DNA of 17,197 nucleotides from an uncultured Oscillospiraceae bacterium (GTDB taxonomy: Bacteria > Bacillota > Clostridia > Oscillospirales > Oscillospiraceae), in contig CAKTIE010000026.1 of the NCBI GenBank assembly GCA_934565655.1, forward strand, positions 1-17,197, given 5' to 3'. Positions 6,445 to 12,438 of the stretch are shown in pieces. How positions within the stretch are numbered: the first letter of the stretch is position 1; every line of letters starts with the position of its first letter. The notes under the pieces are model-generated. The model worked only from the letters and a program-made list of their open reading frames with translations. It did not search any database and had not been told where the DNA came from. A program made the translations under genes and the position numbers.

Positions 6445-6473
6445 CAAGCGCGGAGCGATATGCTCCGCGCTTG
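6445..6473. terminator. Convergent hairpin between the CD1845-like and minus-strand genes
   Basis: A perfect 12-bp stem CAAGCGCGGAGC / GCTCCGCGCTTG (6445-6456, 6462-6473) with a 5-base loop lies between convergent genes. T-rich sequence follows on the plus strand (TATTGTTTATT). The minus strand has no real T-run, so termination is likely but not certain in that direction. Confidence 0.55.
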
Positions 6474-6479
6474 TATTGT

Positions 6480-6722
6480 TTATTCGATCTCGTAATCCTC
6501 GCTGTCATCGGCCTCGCCGGTGGTGCAGGTGAAGCACATATACGTCCCTGTGATGGCGCTGCCGGCCGCCCAGATGGGCGCGCCGCAGATCATGCACCCT
6601 GCGCCGTTTTTCTTGGCGGCGAGGGATTCCCGCAGCGCCGCGATCAGCTCCCTGCGGTTGGCGTCCTTATTGTTTTTTACTACGCCGTCCGCAAATTCTT
6701 CAATGGAAATATAGGTGAACAT
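6480..6722 (-). CDS. Small protein with a CxxC...CxxC zinc-ribbon-like motif
   Basis: An 80-residue protein starting MFTYISIEEFADGVVKNNKD, with a helical N-terminal half (RRELIAALRESLAAKK), then two cysteine pairs CMIC and CFTC about 20 residues apart, and an acidic tail. The spacing suggests a structural zinc ribbon. Its start has GGAGG six bases upstream and lies one base beyond the stop of the ATPase-like gene, so the two form an operon. I do not know its function; small proteins of this kind occur beside RecG/AlbA-like genes in clostridial elements as far as I recall. The frame is intact. Confidence 0.7.
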   Translation of the reverse strand: MFTYISIEEFADGVVKNNKDANRRELIAALRESLAAKKNGAGCMICGAPIWAAGSAITGTYMCFTCTTGEADDSEDYEIE

Positions 6723-6723
6723 A

Positions 6724-7839
6724 TCATTCCTCCGGTTTGACCGCAACATATTTTTGATTGCGGCTGTTGGGCTTGTCGGGAATGGTCATGCGAAGCTGCC
6801 CGCTTTCCAGCAGGGGCTTCAAATGGGATTGCATAAGGCTGCGGACGCTTTTATATCCGCAGTATGCGGCGATCTCGGTTCTGGAACGCGGCTCTTGGCA
6901 GCAGGCCAAAATCTTATCTCTGATACCGACTTGTGCGGCATCTTGTGCGCCGACTTGTGCGTCGTGACTTTCACTGCGGAAGAACACAACAACGAACCCT
7001 GACTTCATAATCTTAAACGCAAACCGGCAATTTGATTCGTTGCAGGCGTCGGCAATCCGCTTCAAGCCTGTGCCGAAGCTCTCCACATCCTTTGAGTAGG
7101 AGAGGATGGAGGTAATCAGCGGATTTCTGCGCACGGGGCGCTCATCGCCGCTGATGAAGTCCTCCGGCTTGTAGCCCTCCGGGAAGCTGCCCGGATTATA
7201 TATCTCAACACGGTCTTTGTAGATGGCGACCTCGTTGCTCTGACAAGCGCCGTAGTCCTTATGACAGAAGGAGTTAATCAGCGCCTCGCGGATGGCATCG
7301 GCAGGGATTTCGGGAATCTCCTTGCGCTGCAAGGAACCGTCAAAATGAACGCGCCAGTGGATATTGCTCATGATGTATTTTTCGGCAAGCGCCACCAGCT
7401 CAAACACCGTTCCGCGATGACGCTGGATGTCCAGAAACGTCAGCCGCTCCGTTCCCCCGAAGATCGCCATTTGCAGCTCTGCGTACATACTCTCGCAGAA
7501 CAGCACCATGCCCGCGTTCAGCAGATGCTCTTCCTCGGTCAGCAGCAGCTTATTCAGCGCAGAGGTCTTATCCGCATATTCAAATTCAATGCGCTTTGCC
7601 TCATGCCCGCGCTCAATATACCGCTCGACCAGCTTTCCGTCTACCTGCTCCACAAGAAAGTTTGGCACGCGCCGTTCCCATGCGTCCTCTGCGCCGTCCT
7701 GCTTTCTCAGGTAAGCCACAAGCTCCTGCTGCGACAGCACCTTGTCCTCGTCCGCAACGCGGATGCGGGCAACATCATACGCAAAGTATGGCGTATTGTA
7801 ACCCTCAAAGCGGACAAGGAGGCCCCATGGCGACCACAC
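6724..7839 (-). CDS. RecG/AlbA-type ATP-binding protein, N-terminal part missing
   Basis: A 371-codon frame related to the 'ATP-dependent DNA helicase RecG-related' group (AlbA_2 domain plus HATPase-like domain). Family features: REALINSFCHKDY and VEIYNPGSFPEGY of the ATPase-like domain, FGTGLKRIADAC, then a QVGxQDAAQVG linker and a C-terminal winged-helix segment (RSRTEIAAYCGYKSVRSL). Members are thought to be transcriptional regulators or nucleic-acid-linked ATPases. The N-terminal AlbA half (roughly 100 residues) is absent: similarity starts at about residue 14 (NTPYFAYDVARIRVADEDKV). The first 13 codons, including the GTG start at 7839, lie over the ribosome binding site and start of the relaxase on the other strand. 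The gene was therefore cut at about 7800 when it was joined to the relaxase. Probably non-functional, but the remaining frame is clean. Confidence 0.7.
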   Translation of the reverse strand: MWSPWGLLVRFEGYNTPYFAYDVARIRVADEDKVLSQQELVAYLRKQDGAEDAWERRVPNFLVEQVDGKLVERYIERGHEAKRIEFEYADKTSALNKLLLTEEEHLLNAGMVLFCESMYAELQMAIFGGTERLTFLDIQRHRGTVFELVALAEKYIMSNIHWRVHFDGSLQRKEIPEIPADAIREALINSFCHKDYGACQSNEVAIYKDRVEIYNPGSFPEGYKPEDFISGDERPVRRNPLITSILSYSKDVESFGTGLKRIADACNESNCRFAFKIMKSGFVVVFFRSESHDAQVGAQDAAQVGIRDKILACCQEPRSRTEIAAYCGYKSVRSLMQSHLKPLLESGQLRMTIPDKPNSRNQKYVAVKPEE

Positions 7840-9227
7840 GCATCATTTCCATGCACGTTAATCATGGCAAGACGATTGCCGACTGCCTGACTGCCCGCGT
7901 CGACTATTCCAAGAATCCAGATAAGGCGCAGGGTGGCGAGCTGATCTCCGCCTATCAGTGCGACCCCAAAACCGCCGATGCGGAGTTTTTGCTCTCCAAG
8001 TGGCAGTACAAAACCCTCACCGGCAGGGAGCAGCAAAGCGACGTGATCGCCTATCAGGTGCGACAGTCCTTTAAGCCCGGTGAGATCACGCCGGGGGACG
8101 CAAACCGCGTGGGCTATGAGTTTGCCGAGCGGTTTCTGAAAGGACGACACGCCTTTTTCGTTGCCACGCACACCGATAAAAAGCACATTCATAATCACAT
8201 CATCTGGAACTCCACAGCGCTGGACTGCAAGCGGAAGTTTCGGGATTTTCTCGGCTCCGGCAGGGCCGTCGCGCGGCTCAGCGACGCCATCTGCACCGAG
8301 CACCGGCTGTCCGTCATCGCAGCGCCCAAGCGCGGGAAAAATCGCTACGGCAAGTGGCTGGGCGACAACGCGAAGCCCACCCACCGGGAGCTGCTCTGCG
8401 GCCTCATTGACGCGGCGCTTTTGCAGAAACCCGACGGCTTCGACGCGCTTTTGAAGCTGCTGGCGGAGGCAGGCTGCGAGGTCAGGCGGCGCGGCGATAC
8501 GCTGTCCCTACGGCACCCGGACCGCAAGGGCTTTATCCGCCTGTCCTCCATCGAGGGCTACACGGAGGACGCGCTGCGCGCCGTCCTCGCCGGGGAAAAG
8601 GAGCATACGCCGCGCAGAAAGAAGGCGCAGGCCACACGGAAAAAGGACGCGCTGCTCATCGACATCGAGGCGAAGCTGCAAGCGGGAAAGGGCGTGGGCT
8701 ACGAGCGCTGGGCGAAGGTATTCAACGTCAAGCAGATGGCGCAGACCTACAATTATCTTCGGGAGCACGGCTTGCTGGATTATGAGGAGTTGGAGGCCAG
8801 AGCTGCGGCCGCGACAGAGCGGTATCACGCGCTATCGGCGCAGATCAAGGCGGCGGAGGGGCGCATGGCGGAGATCGCTGTGCTGAAAACCCATATCGCC
8901 AACTACGCCAAGACCCGCGACGTTTACGCCGGATACCGCAAGGCGGGCTACTCAAAAAAGTATCTTGCGGAGCATGAGGGCGACATCCTGCTGCACAAGG
9001 CGGCGAAGAAAGCCTTTGACGAGCTGGGAGTGAAAAAGCTCCCCACCGTCAAGAGCTTGCAGGAGGAATATGCCAAGCTGCTTGCGGAAAAAAAGGCGGC
9101 GTATGCCGAATACCGGCGTTCGCGCGATGAGATGCGCGAGCTGCTGCTCCACAAGCAGAACGTGGATCGTATGCTGGGCAAAAACGAGCGCGAGGAGGAG
9201 AAGAAAAAGGAGCATGACCGGCAATAA
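7827..9227 (+). CDS. MobA/VirD2-family (MOBP-type) relaxase
   Basis: A 466-residue relaxase that nicks one strand at oriT and carries it into the recipient during conjugation. The start at 7827 has AAGGAGG four bases upstream and gives the usual opening MATTRIISMHVNHGKTI. Motifs: a candidate catalytic tyrosine at 27 (RVDYSKNPDKA), RVGYEFAERFLKGRHAFFVA, and the metal-binding HxDxxHxHNH motif (HTDKKHIHNHIIWN, His115, Asp117, His120, His122, His124). Residues from about 215 form a charged helical region; 330-466 are very Lys/Glu/Arg-rich and likely coiled coil, typical of these relaxases. It appears intact, unlike the coupling and pore genes, which are not in this window. It could therefore be mobilised in trans or belong to an element continuing elsewhere. 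Confidence 0.92.
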   Translation: MATTRIISMHVNHGKTIADCLTARVDYSKNPDKAQGGELISAYQCDPKTADAEFLLSKWQYKTLTGREQQSDVIAYQVRQSFKPGEITPGDANRVGYEFAERFLKGRHAFFVATHTDKKHIHNHIIWNSTALDCKRKFRDFLGSGRAVARLSDAICTEHRLSVIAAPKRGKNRYGKWLGDNAKPTHRELLCGLIDAALLQKPDGFDALLKLLAEAGCEVRRRGDTLSLRHPDRKGFIRLSSIEGYTEDALRAVLAGEKEHTPRRKKAQATRKKDALLIDIEAKLQAGKGVGYERWAKVFNVKQMAQTYNYLREHGLLDYEELEARAAAATERYHALSAQIKAAEGRMAEIAVLKTHIANYAKTRDVYAGYRKAGYSKKYLAEHEGDILLHKAAKKAFDELGVKKLPTVKSLQEEYAKLLAEKKAAYAEYRRSRDEMRELLLHKQNVDRMLGKNEREEEKKKEHDRQ

Positions 9228-9238
9228 CGGTCACGCTC
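9210..9238 (+). other. Hairpin spanning the relaxase stop codon
   Basis: GAGCATGACCG (9210-9220) pairs with CGGTCACGCTC (9228-9238), with one A-C mismatch, around GCAATAA, whose last three bases are the relaxase stop codon. It could limit read-through or mRNA decay. No T-run follows, so it is not a standard terminator. Confidence 0.5.
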
Positions 9239-9532
9239 CTAAGCGTTTCGCAGAAACGCGCAGCCGCGCATCTTGCGCGTTCAAAGGGGTCTTAGGGGCG
9301 TTGCCCCTGACAAGCAGAGGGGAGTTTTCGCGGCGGCGAAAATTCCCCGAAAATGCAAAAGAGGGCCCTCTTTGCCCTGCTTGCCACGTTTTCTCCCGTC
9401 CTTCGCAGCGATGCTTCTTGTGCTTCCCTGCATAAGTAACTTTTCTCTGAACACTTCGCCGGATGCCTTGTGTTTCTTCGGATATTCGTATATAATGTAT
9501 CGTGTTGAGTATTATCCATGCGGAGGTGCGGT
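9228..9532. other. Hairpin-rich intergenic region, candidate oriT
   Basis: Three hundred bases without a gene, directly after the relaxase. It contains GCGTTTC-gca-GAAACGC (9243-9259), AGGGGC-gtt-GCCCCT (about 9292-9306), and a 13-bp near-perfect palindrome from GGGGAGTTTTCGC (9319-9331) to GCGAAAATTCCCC (9336-9348) with one G-T pair. A row of inverted repeats beside a relaxase is what an origin of transfer looks like. I cannot name a nic site with confidence. The 3' part (9468-9532) is the promoter and leader of the next gene. Confidence 0.45.
9468..9496 (+). promoter_or_regulatory. Promoter of the HTH-sigma-PrsW operon
   Basis: TTGTGT (9468-9473) and a perfect TATAAT (9491-9496) are 17 bases apart, 37 bases before the start codon of the helix-turn-helix gene. 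The -10 is consensus and the -35 is partial, so basal housekeeping expression, possibly aided by a regulator, is expected. Confidence 0.7.
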
Positions 9533-9742
9533 ATGAACGGGATCAAGGGCTATATCTCCATTCGGGAGGCGTCTTACCGTTGGGGCGTGTCGGAGCGGCG
9601 GGTCAACCAATATTGCGCCGAGGGGCGGATCCCCGGCGCGTCCCGGTTCGGGCGCTCATGGGCGATCCCGGAAAACGCGGAAAAGCCCTCTGACCCGCGC
9701 TTTCAGGAACAGCCCCGCGATTCCGGCAGGGCAAGCACCTGA
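9533..9742 (+). CDS. Small helix-turn-helix (excisionase/MerR-like) DNA-binding protein
   Basis: A 69-residue protein with a winged-helix DNA-binding fold like excisionases and the HTH_17 family: GYISIREASYRWGVSERRVN, then YCAEGRIPGASRFGRSWAIP. This YxxxGRIPGAxRxGRxWxIP pattern is typical. The start at 9533 follows GGAGG seven bases upstream. It is the first gene after a clear promoter and lies 47 bases before the sigma-factor gene, so it is probably co-transcribed with it. In mobile elements such proteins act as excisionases or small regulators. With no integrase next to it, a regulatory role on this operon is equally possible. The short C-terminal tail is polar and disordered. Confidence 0.82.
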   Translation: MNGIKGYISIREASYRWGVSERRVNQYCAEGRIPGASRFGRSWAIPENAEKPSDPRFQEQPRDSGRAST

Positions 9743-9789
9743 CGGATACCCCTCTGCATTTTAGCATCCGCAAAAAGGAAGTGAACGCT

Positions 9790-10338
9790 ATGGCCTGCGA
9801 CGAGGCTTTTTACCGCCAATATCTGAGCGGCGACGACGCGGGACTGGAGTCCCTGATGAAGAAATACGGTGACCCCCTGACCCTGTATATTGACGGCTAT
9901 CTGCACGACGTTCACGAGGCGGAGGAGCTGATGCTGGACGTTTTCGCCTATCTGTTCACGAAAAAGCCGAAGATACGGGACGGCGGCTTCAAGGCGTATC
10001 TCTACAAGGCGGCGCGGCACATGGCGCTGCGTCATAAGAGCAAACGCAAGCTACTGTTCAGCCTCGATGCGCTTGCAGACGAACCGGACGGACGGCTGCT
10101 GGCGGAGGAGGTCATCCGGACGGAGGAGCGAAACCGCATTCTGCATTTCTGTATGGATGAGATGAACCCGGACTACCGGGAAGTCCTCTATCTCACCTAT
10201 TTTGAAGGCATGAGCTACGCGCAGGCGGCGGAGGTCACGGGGAAAACGGTGAAGCAGATCACCAATATGGTGTATCGCGGAAAAGAGAGCCTGCGAAGGC
10301 TGCTGGAACGGGAGGGGATCACAAATGCGGAGTCATGA
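9790..10338 (+). CDS. ECF-type sigma-70 family RNA polymerase sigma factor
   Basis: A 182-residue sigma factor with just regions 2 and 4. Region 2 is about residues 5-75 (AFYRQYLSGDDAGLESLMKK, then EAEELMLDVFAYLFTKKP and GFKAYLYKAARHMALRHK). Region 4 is about 120-175 (REVLYLTYFEGMSYAQAAEV, TGKTVKQITNMVYRGKESLR). The start at 9790 is chosen because AAGGA lies about 10 bases upstream; a GTG nine bases earlier is too close to it. The last 14 bases overlap the next gene, which encodes a small membrane protein with a cytoplasm-type charged N-terminus. This is the classical arrangement of an ECF sigma factor and its membrane-bound anti-sigma factor. A PrsW-family protease follows in the same operon. 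Target promoters are not known. One candidate is the region ahead of the surface-protein operon at 11978-12084. Confidence 0.9.
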   Translation: MACDEAFYRQYLSGDDAGLESLMKKYGDPLTLYIDGYLHDVHEAEELMLDVFAYLFTKKPKIRDGGFKAYLYKAARHMALRHKSKRKLLFSLDALADEPDGRLLAEEVIRTEERNRILHFCMDEMNPDYREVLYLTYFEGMSYAQAAEVTGKTVKQITNMVYRGKESLRRLLEREGITNAES

Positions 10339-10687
10339 GGAACGTGTCGCGGAGACAAAGCGGCGCATTGCCAAAATTGAGCGGGAGAAACGGCTGCGGC
10401 GCAATACGGTCACCATGGCTTCCGCTGTGGCGGCGTGCCTTGCGCTGCTTGTAGGCGCGTCCCTCGCCATGCCCGGCATTGCCGCAAGCATCCAGACCGG
10501 GGATTATTCCGGCTTTGAGACGGCGGCCAGCATCTTTCACAGCGGCGCGGCTTTGGGATACATTGTTATCGGGCTGCTGGCGTTTCTTCTGGGCGTGTGC
10601 GTGACCGTTCTGTGCTTCCGGCTACGGCAGATGAACCGGGAGGACGATCAGAACAAAGAAAGCGAGGGGATTCATGGAGCTGATTGA
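10325..10687 (+). CDS. Two-TM membrane protein, putative anti-sigma factor
   Basis: A 120-residue protein. Residues 1-28 are highly charged and likely a helix (RVAETKRRIAKIEREKRLRR). A transmembrane segment follows (about 30-52), then an extracytoplasmic stretch of about 23 residues (IQTGDYSGFETAASIFHSG), a second membrane segment (about 76-98) and a short charged tail. GGAGGGG lies 7 bases before the ATG, inside the sigma gene, so translation is coupled. It has no recognisable RsiW-type zinc anti-sigma domain. The anti-sigma role rests on position, topology and the PrsW protease two genes on. The protein encoded at 12085-12438 has the same layout and similar residues, so the two look like paralogues. 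Confidence 0.6.
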   Translation: MRSHEERVAETKRRIAKIEREKRLRRNTVTMASAVAACLALLVGASLAMPGIAASIQTGDYSGFETAASIFHSGAALGYIVIGLLAFLLGVCVTVLCFRLRQMNREDDQNKESEGIHGAD

Positions 10688-11300
10688 GAACCTGCTGCAA
10701 TTACTGACCACGTTCGTCGGCGCGCTGCTTTCGGGCATCGCCTACCGAAAAAGCCGCAGGCAGGCTTACTTTCTGCTGCTGTGCTTCTATGGCTGCTTTG
10801 CGCTGGGTGCGCTCTACTGGACGCTGTATCTGCTGCTGTTCGACACCACGCCGCGGGTCTTTTATGTGGCGGAGTTCGGCTGGGTGGCCAGCGTGATCTT
10901 CCTGCGCATCTTGCAGGCCACGCTCTCCACCCCGGAGGAATGCGCCTTCTGCTGCCGCAGGGCATGGCTTGCGCCTGCGTTCGGTGTGCCGCTGCTGGCG
11001 TTCTACTGCATCTTCGGGGACATTCTCTCCAACCTGATCTGGTGCGGCATGATGATCGTTCTCTCTTACTGCGCCATTCGTGGACTGGTCTACGCCAATG
11101 GGCAGACGGGCGCGGCGCGGAATGTGCGGTACTTCCACATAGGGGTGCTGTGCTTTGCGTTCGCGGAGTATCTGCTCTGGACGGCGGGCTGCTTCTGGCC
11201 GGATACTTCTTTGGCAAGTCCCACCTTCTGGTGTGATATGCTGCTGACGCTTGCGATTCTGGGGCTGCTGCCCGCCACGAGAAAGGCGGTGGCGGCATGA
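10674..11300 (+). CDS. Polytopic membrane protein of unknown function
   Basis: A 208-residue protein that is mostly hydrophobic, with about seven predicted membrane segments by eye: an N-terminal helix, about 30-55, 62-82, 98-118, 120-140, 152-172 and 182-203. A short basic loop (YRKSRRQAY) follows the first helix, suggesting that loop is inside. I recognise no catalytic motif; the overall layout recalls membrane sensor modules without a kinase. It overlaps the preceding gene by 14 bases and the PrsW gene by 4 (ATGA), so all are translated together. Its constant place between a putative anti-sigma factor and PrsW suggests it senses a signal or assists the protease. That is inference only. Confidence 0.6.
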   Translation: MELIENLLQLLTTFVGALLSGIAYRKSRRQAYFLLLCFYGCFALGALYWTLYLLLFDTTPRVFYVAEFGWVASVIFLRILQATLSTPEECAFCCRRAWLAPAFGVPLLAFYCIFGDILSNLIWCGMMIVLSYCAIRGLVYANGQTGAARNVRYFHIGVLCFAFAEYLLWTAGCFWPDTSLASPTFWCDMLLTLAILGLLPATRKAVAA

Positions 11301-11926
11301 CCTACATCGAGAATATTTTTATCTGCATGGTGTCCCCGCTGCTGGTAGCCGCTTTGTGCATGGGCAGGCGGCAGCTCCGCTTCTTCCTGTTCTGCATTGC
11401 CGGGATGGGGGTGTGTCTGCTTTCGGCCTATATCAACACCTTCCTCGCGGCGGTGTGTCAGGCGGACGCCCTTGCCGCCACTGTGGAGATCGCGCCGGTG
11501 GTGGAGGAAATGATGAAACTGCTGCCGCTGGTGTTCTATCTTCTGGTGTTTGAACCAGAGGGGGATAAGATCAAGGCTGCGGCAATAACGGTCGCCCTCG
11601 CCTTCGCCACCTTTGAAAACGTGTGCTATCTCATTCAGAACGGCGCGGACCGCTTCTCCTTTATCTTCTTCCGGGGCTTCGGCACGGGAGCCATGCACGT
11701 CCTCTGCGGCCTGATCGTGGGCGGCGGGCTTGCATACACATGGCGGCGGACGTGGCTGAAGATCGCGGGCACCTGCGGGCTGCTGGGCGCGGCCATCACC
11801 CTCCACGCCATCTACAATCTGCTCATCGCCTACGGCGGCGCGGCGCAGTATGTGGCCTACGCCCTGCCGGCGCTGCTGGTGGCAGCGGGAAAGCTATCCG
11901 CTTTCCGCCTCGGGCAGAGGAAATAA
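11297..11926 (+). CDS. PrsW-family intramembrane metalloprotease
   Basis: A 209-residue multi-pass protein with the PrsW active-site pattern: EE and K in VVEEMMKLLPL (Glu70, Glu71, Lys74), FEN in FATFENVCYL (106-108), His134 in GTGAMHVLCG and His170 in LHAIYN. In Bacillus subtilis PrsW makes the first cut in the anti-sigma factor RsiW. In Clostridioides difficile it acts on RsiT. Here it follows an ECF sigma factor and a two-TM protein that would be a natural substrate. The ATGA overlap with the preceding stop couples translation. A strong terminator follows 16 bases after its stop codon, so it is the last gene of this operon. Family assignment is firm; the substrate is inferred. Confidence 0.9.
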   Translation: MTYIENIFICMVSPLLVAALCMGRRQLRFFLFCIAGMGVCLLSAYINTFLAAVCQADALAATVEIAPVVEEMMKLLPLVFYLLVFEPEGDKIKAAAITVALAFATFENVCYLIQNGADRFSFIFFRGFGTGAMHVLCGLIVGGGLAYTWRRTWLKIAGTCGLLGAAITLHAIYNLLIAYGGAAQYVAYALPALLVAAGKLSAFRLGQRK

Positions 11927-11941
11927 CCGAATAATCACTCC

Positions 11942-11977
11942 TTGAGAGCTGCTTTTTGGCGGCTCTCAAATTTTTTT
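11942..11977 (+). terminator. Rho-independent terminator after prsW-like gene
   Basis: TTGAGAGC (11942-11949) pairs with GCTCTCAA (11962-11969), followed by A and seven T residues (11971-11977). It separates the sigma/PrsW operon from the second anti-sigma-like gene and the surface-protein gene. Confidence 0.85.
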
Positions 11978-12084
11978 GAAAAATTTTGCGTTTTGGGTGA
12001 GAGTTTTTTCGATTTTTTGTACCTATATAAGTGAAAGGGTTTTTATCACAGTTCCAGACAAACCGGAAAGGGGGCTCAAACGAA
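11978..12084 (+). promoter_or_regulatory. Leader and probable promoter region of the surface-protein operon
   Basis: A T-rich stretch in a GC-rich neighbourhood. A possible -10 (TATATA/TATAAG, 12024-12031) has no good TTGACA-like -35 at the proper distance, so the region could instead be read by an alternative sigma factor such as the one encoded at 9790-10338. A GGAAAGGGGG ribosome binding site is located upstream of the ATG at 12085. The promoter itself is not proven. Confidence 0.4.
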
Positions 12085-12438
12085 ATGTACGATACCGCAA
12101 GACGGGTCGCACTCGTCAAGCAGCGGGTGCGGGAAAACACCCGCCGGAGGCAGCGGCGCGAGGCAATAAGCCTCTCCGCCGCGTGTATACTGCTGTTCGC
12201 GGTGCTGATGCAGGCGGCGGGCATAGTCGTCGGGCCGGGGCAACCGGAAGCATGGGGCGCGTTCGGCGCGATGCTGCTGCGGGAGGATGCGGGCGGCTAT
12301 GTGCTGGTGGCCGTCGTCTCCTTTGCCGCGGCGGCGGCGATCACCGCGCTGTGCATTCGGCTCAGGAACAGGGAAACTCAGAATAAAGGCGGGACAGGCA
12401 AGCCCGCGCAACACGAACAGGAGGGAACGATATCATGA
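12085..12438 (+). CDS. Second two-TM membrane protein, paralogue of the putative anti-sigma factor
   Basis: A 117-residue protein with the same plan as the product of 10325-10687. It has a charged, basic N-terminal helix (RVALVKQRVRENTRRRQRRE), a membrane segment (about 28-50), an outer loop of about 20 residues, a second membrane segment (about 71-93) ending in ALCIRLRNR (compare VLCFRLRQM in the other protein), and a polar tail. The start at 12085 is preferred over a GTG at 12031 because it has a purine-rich ribosome binding site and aligns with the paralogue. Its stop codon overlaps the ATG of the giant surface protein (ATGA), so the two are coupled. It may regulate the sigma factor in response to the surface protein, or anchor it; neither is shown. 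Confidence 0.6.
   Translation: MYDTARRVALVKQRVRENTRRRQRREAISLSAACILLFAVLMQAAGIVVGPGQPEAWGAFGAMLLREDAGGYVLVAVVSFAAAAAITALCIRLRNRETQNKGGTGKPAQHEQEGTIS

Noticed and set aside
7596..7826. Upstream extension of the relaxase frame by 77 codons
   Set aside because: It overlaps the ATPase-like gene on the other strand and has no relaxase similarity; AAGGAGG directs initiation at 7827.
8508..9234. Open frames opposite the 3' half of the relaxase
   Set aside because: The relaxase frame is well supported by motifs, ribosome binding site and coiled-coil tail; the opposite frames have none.
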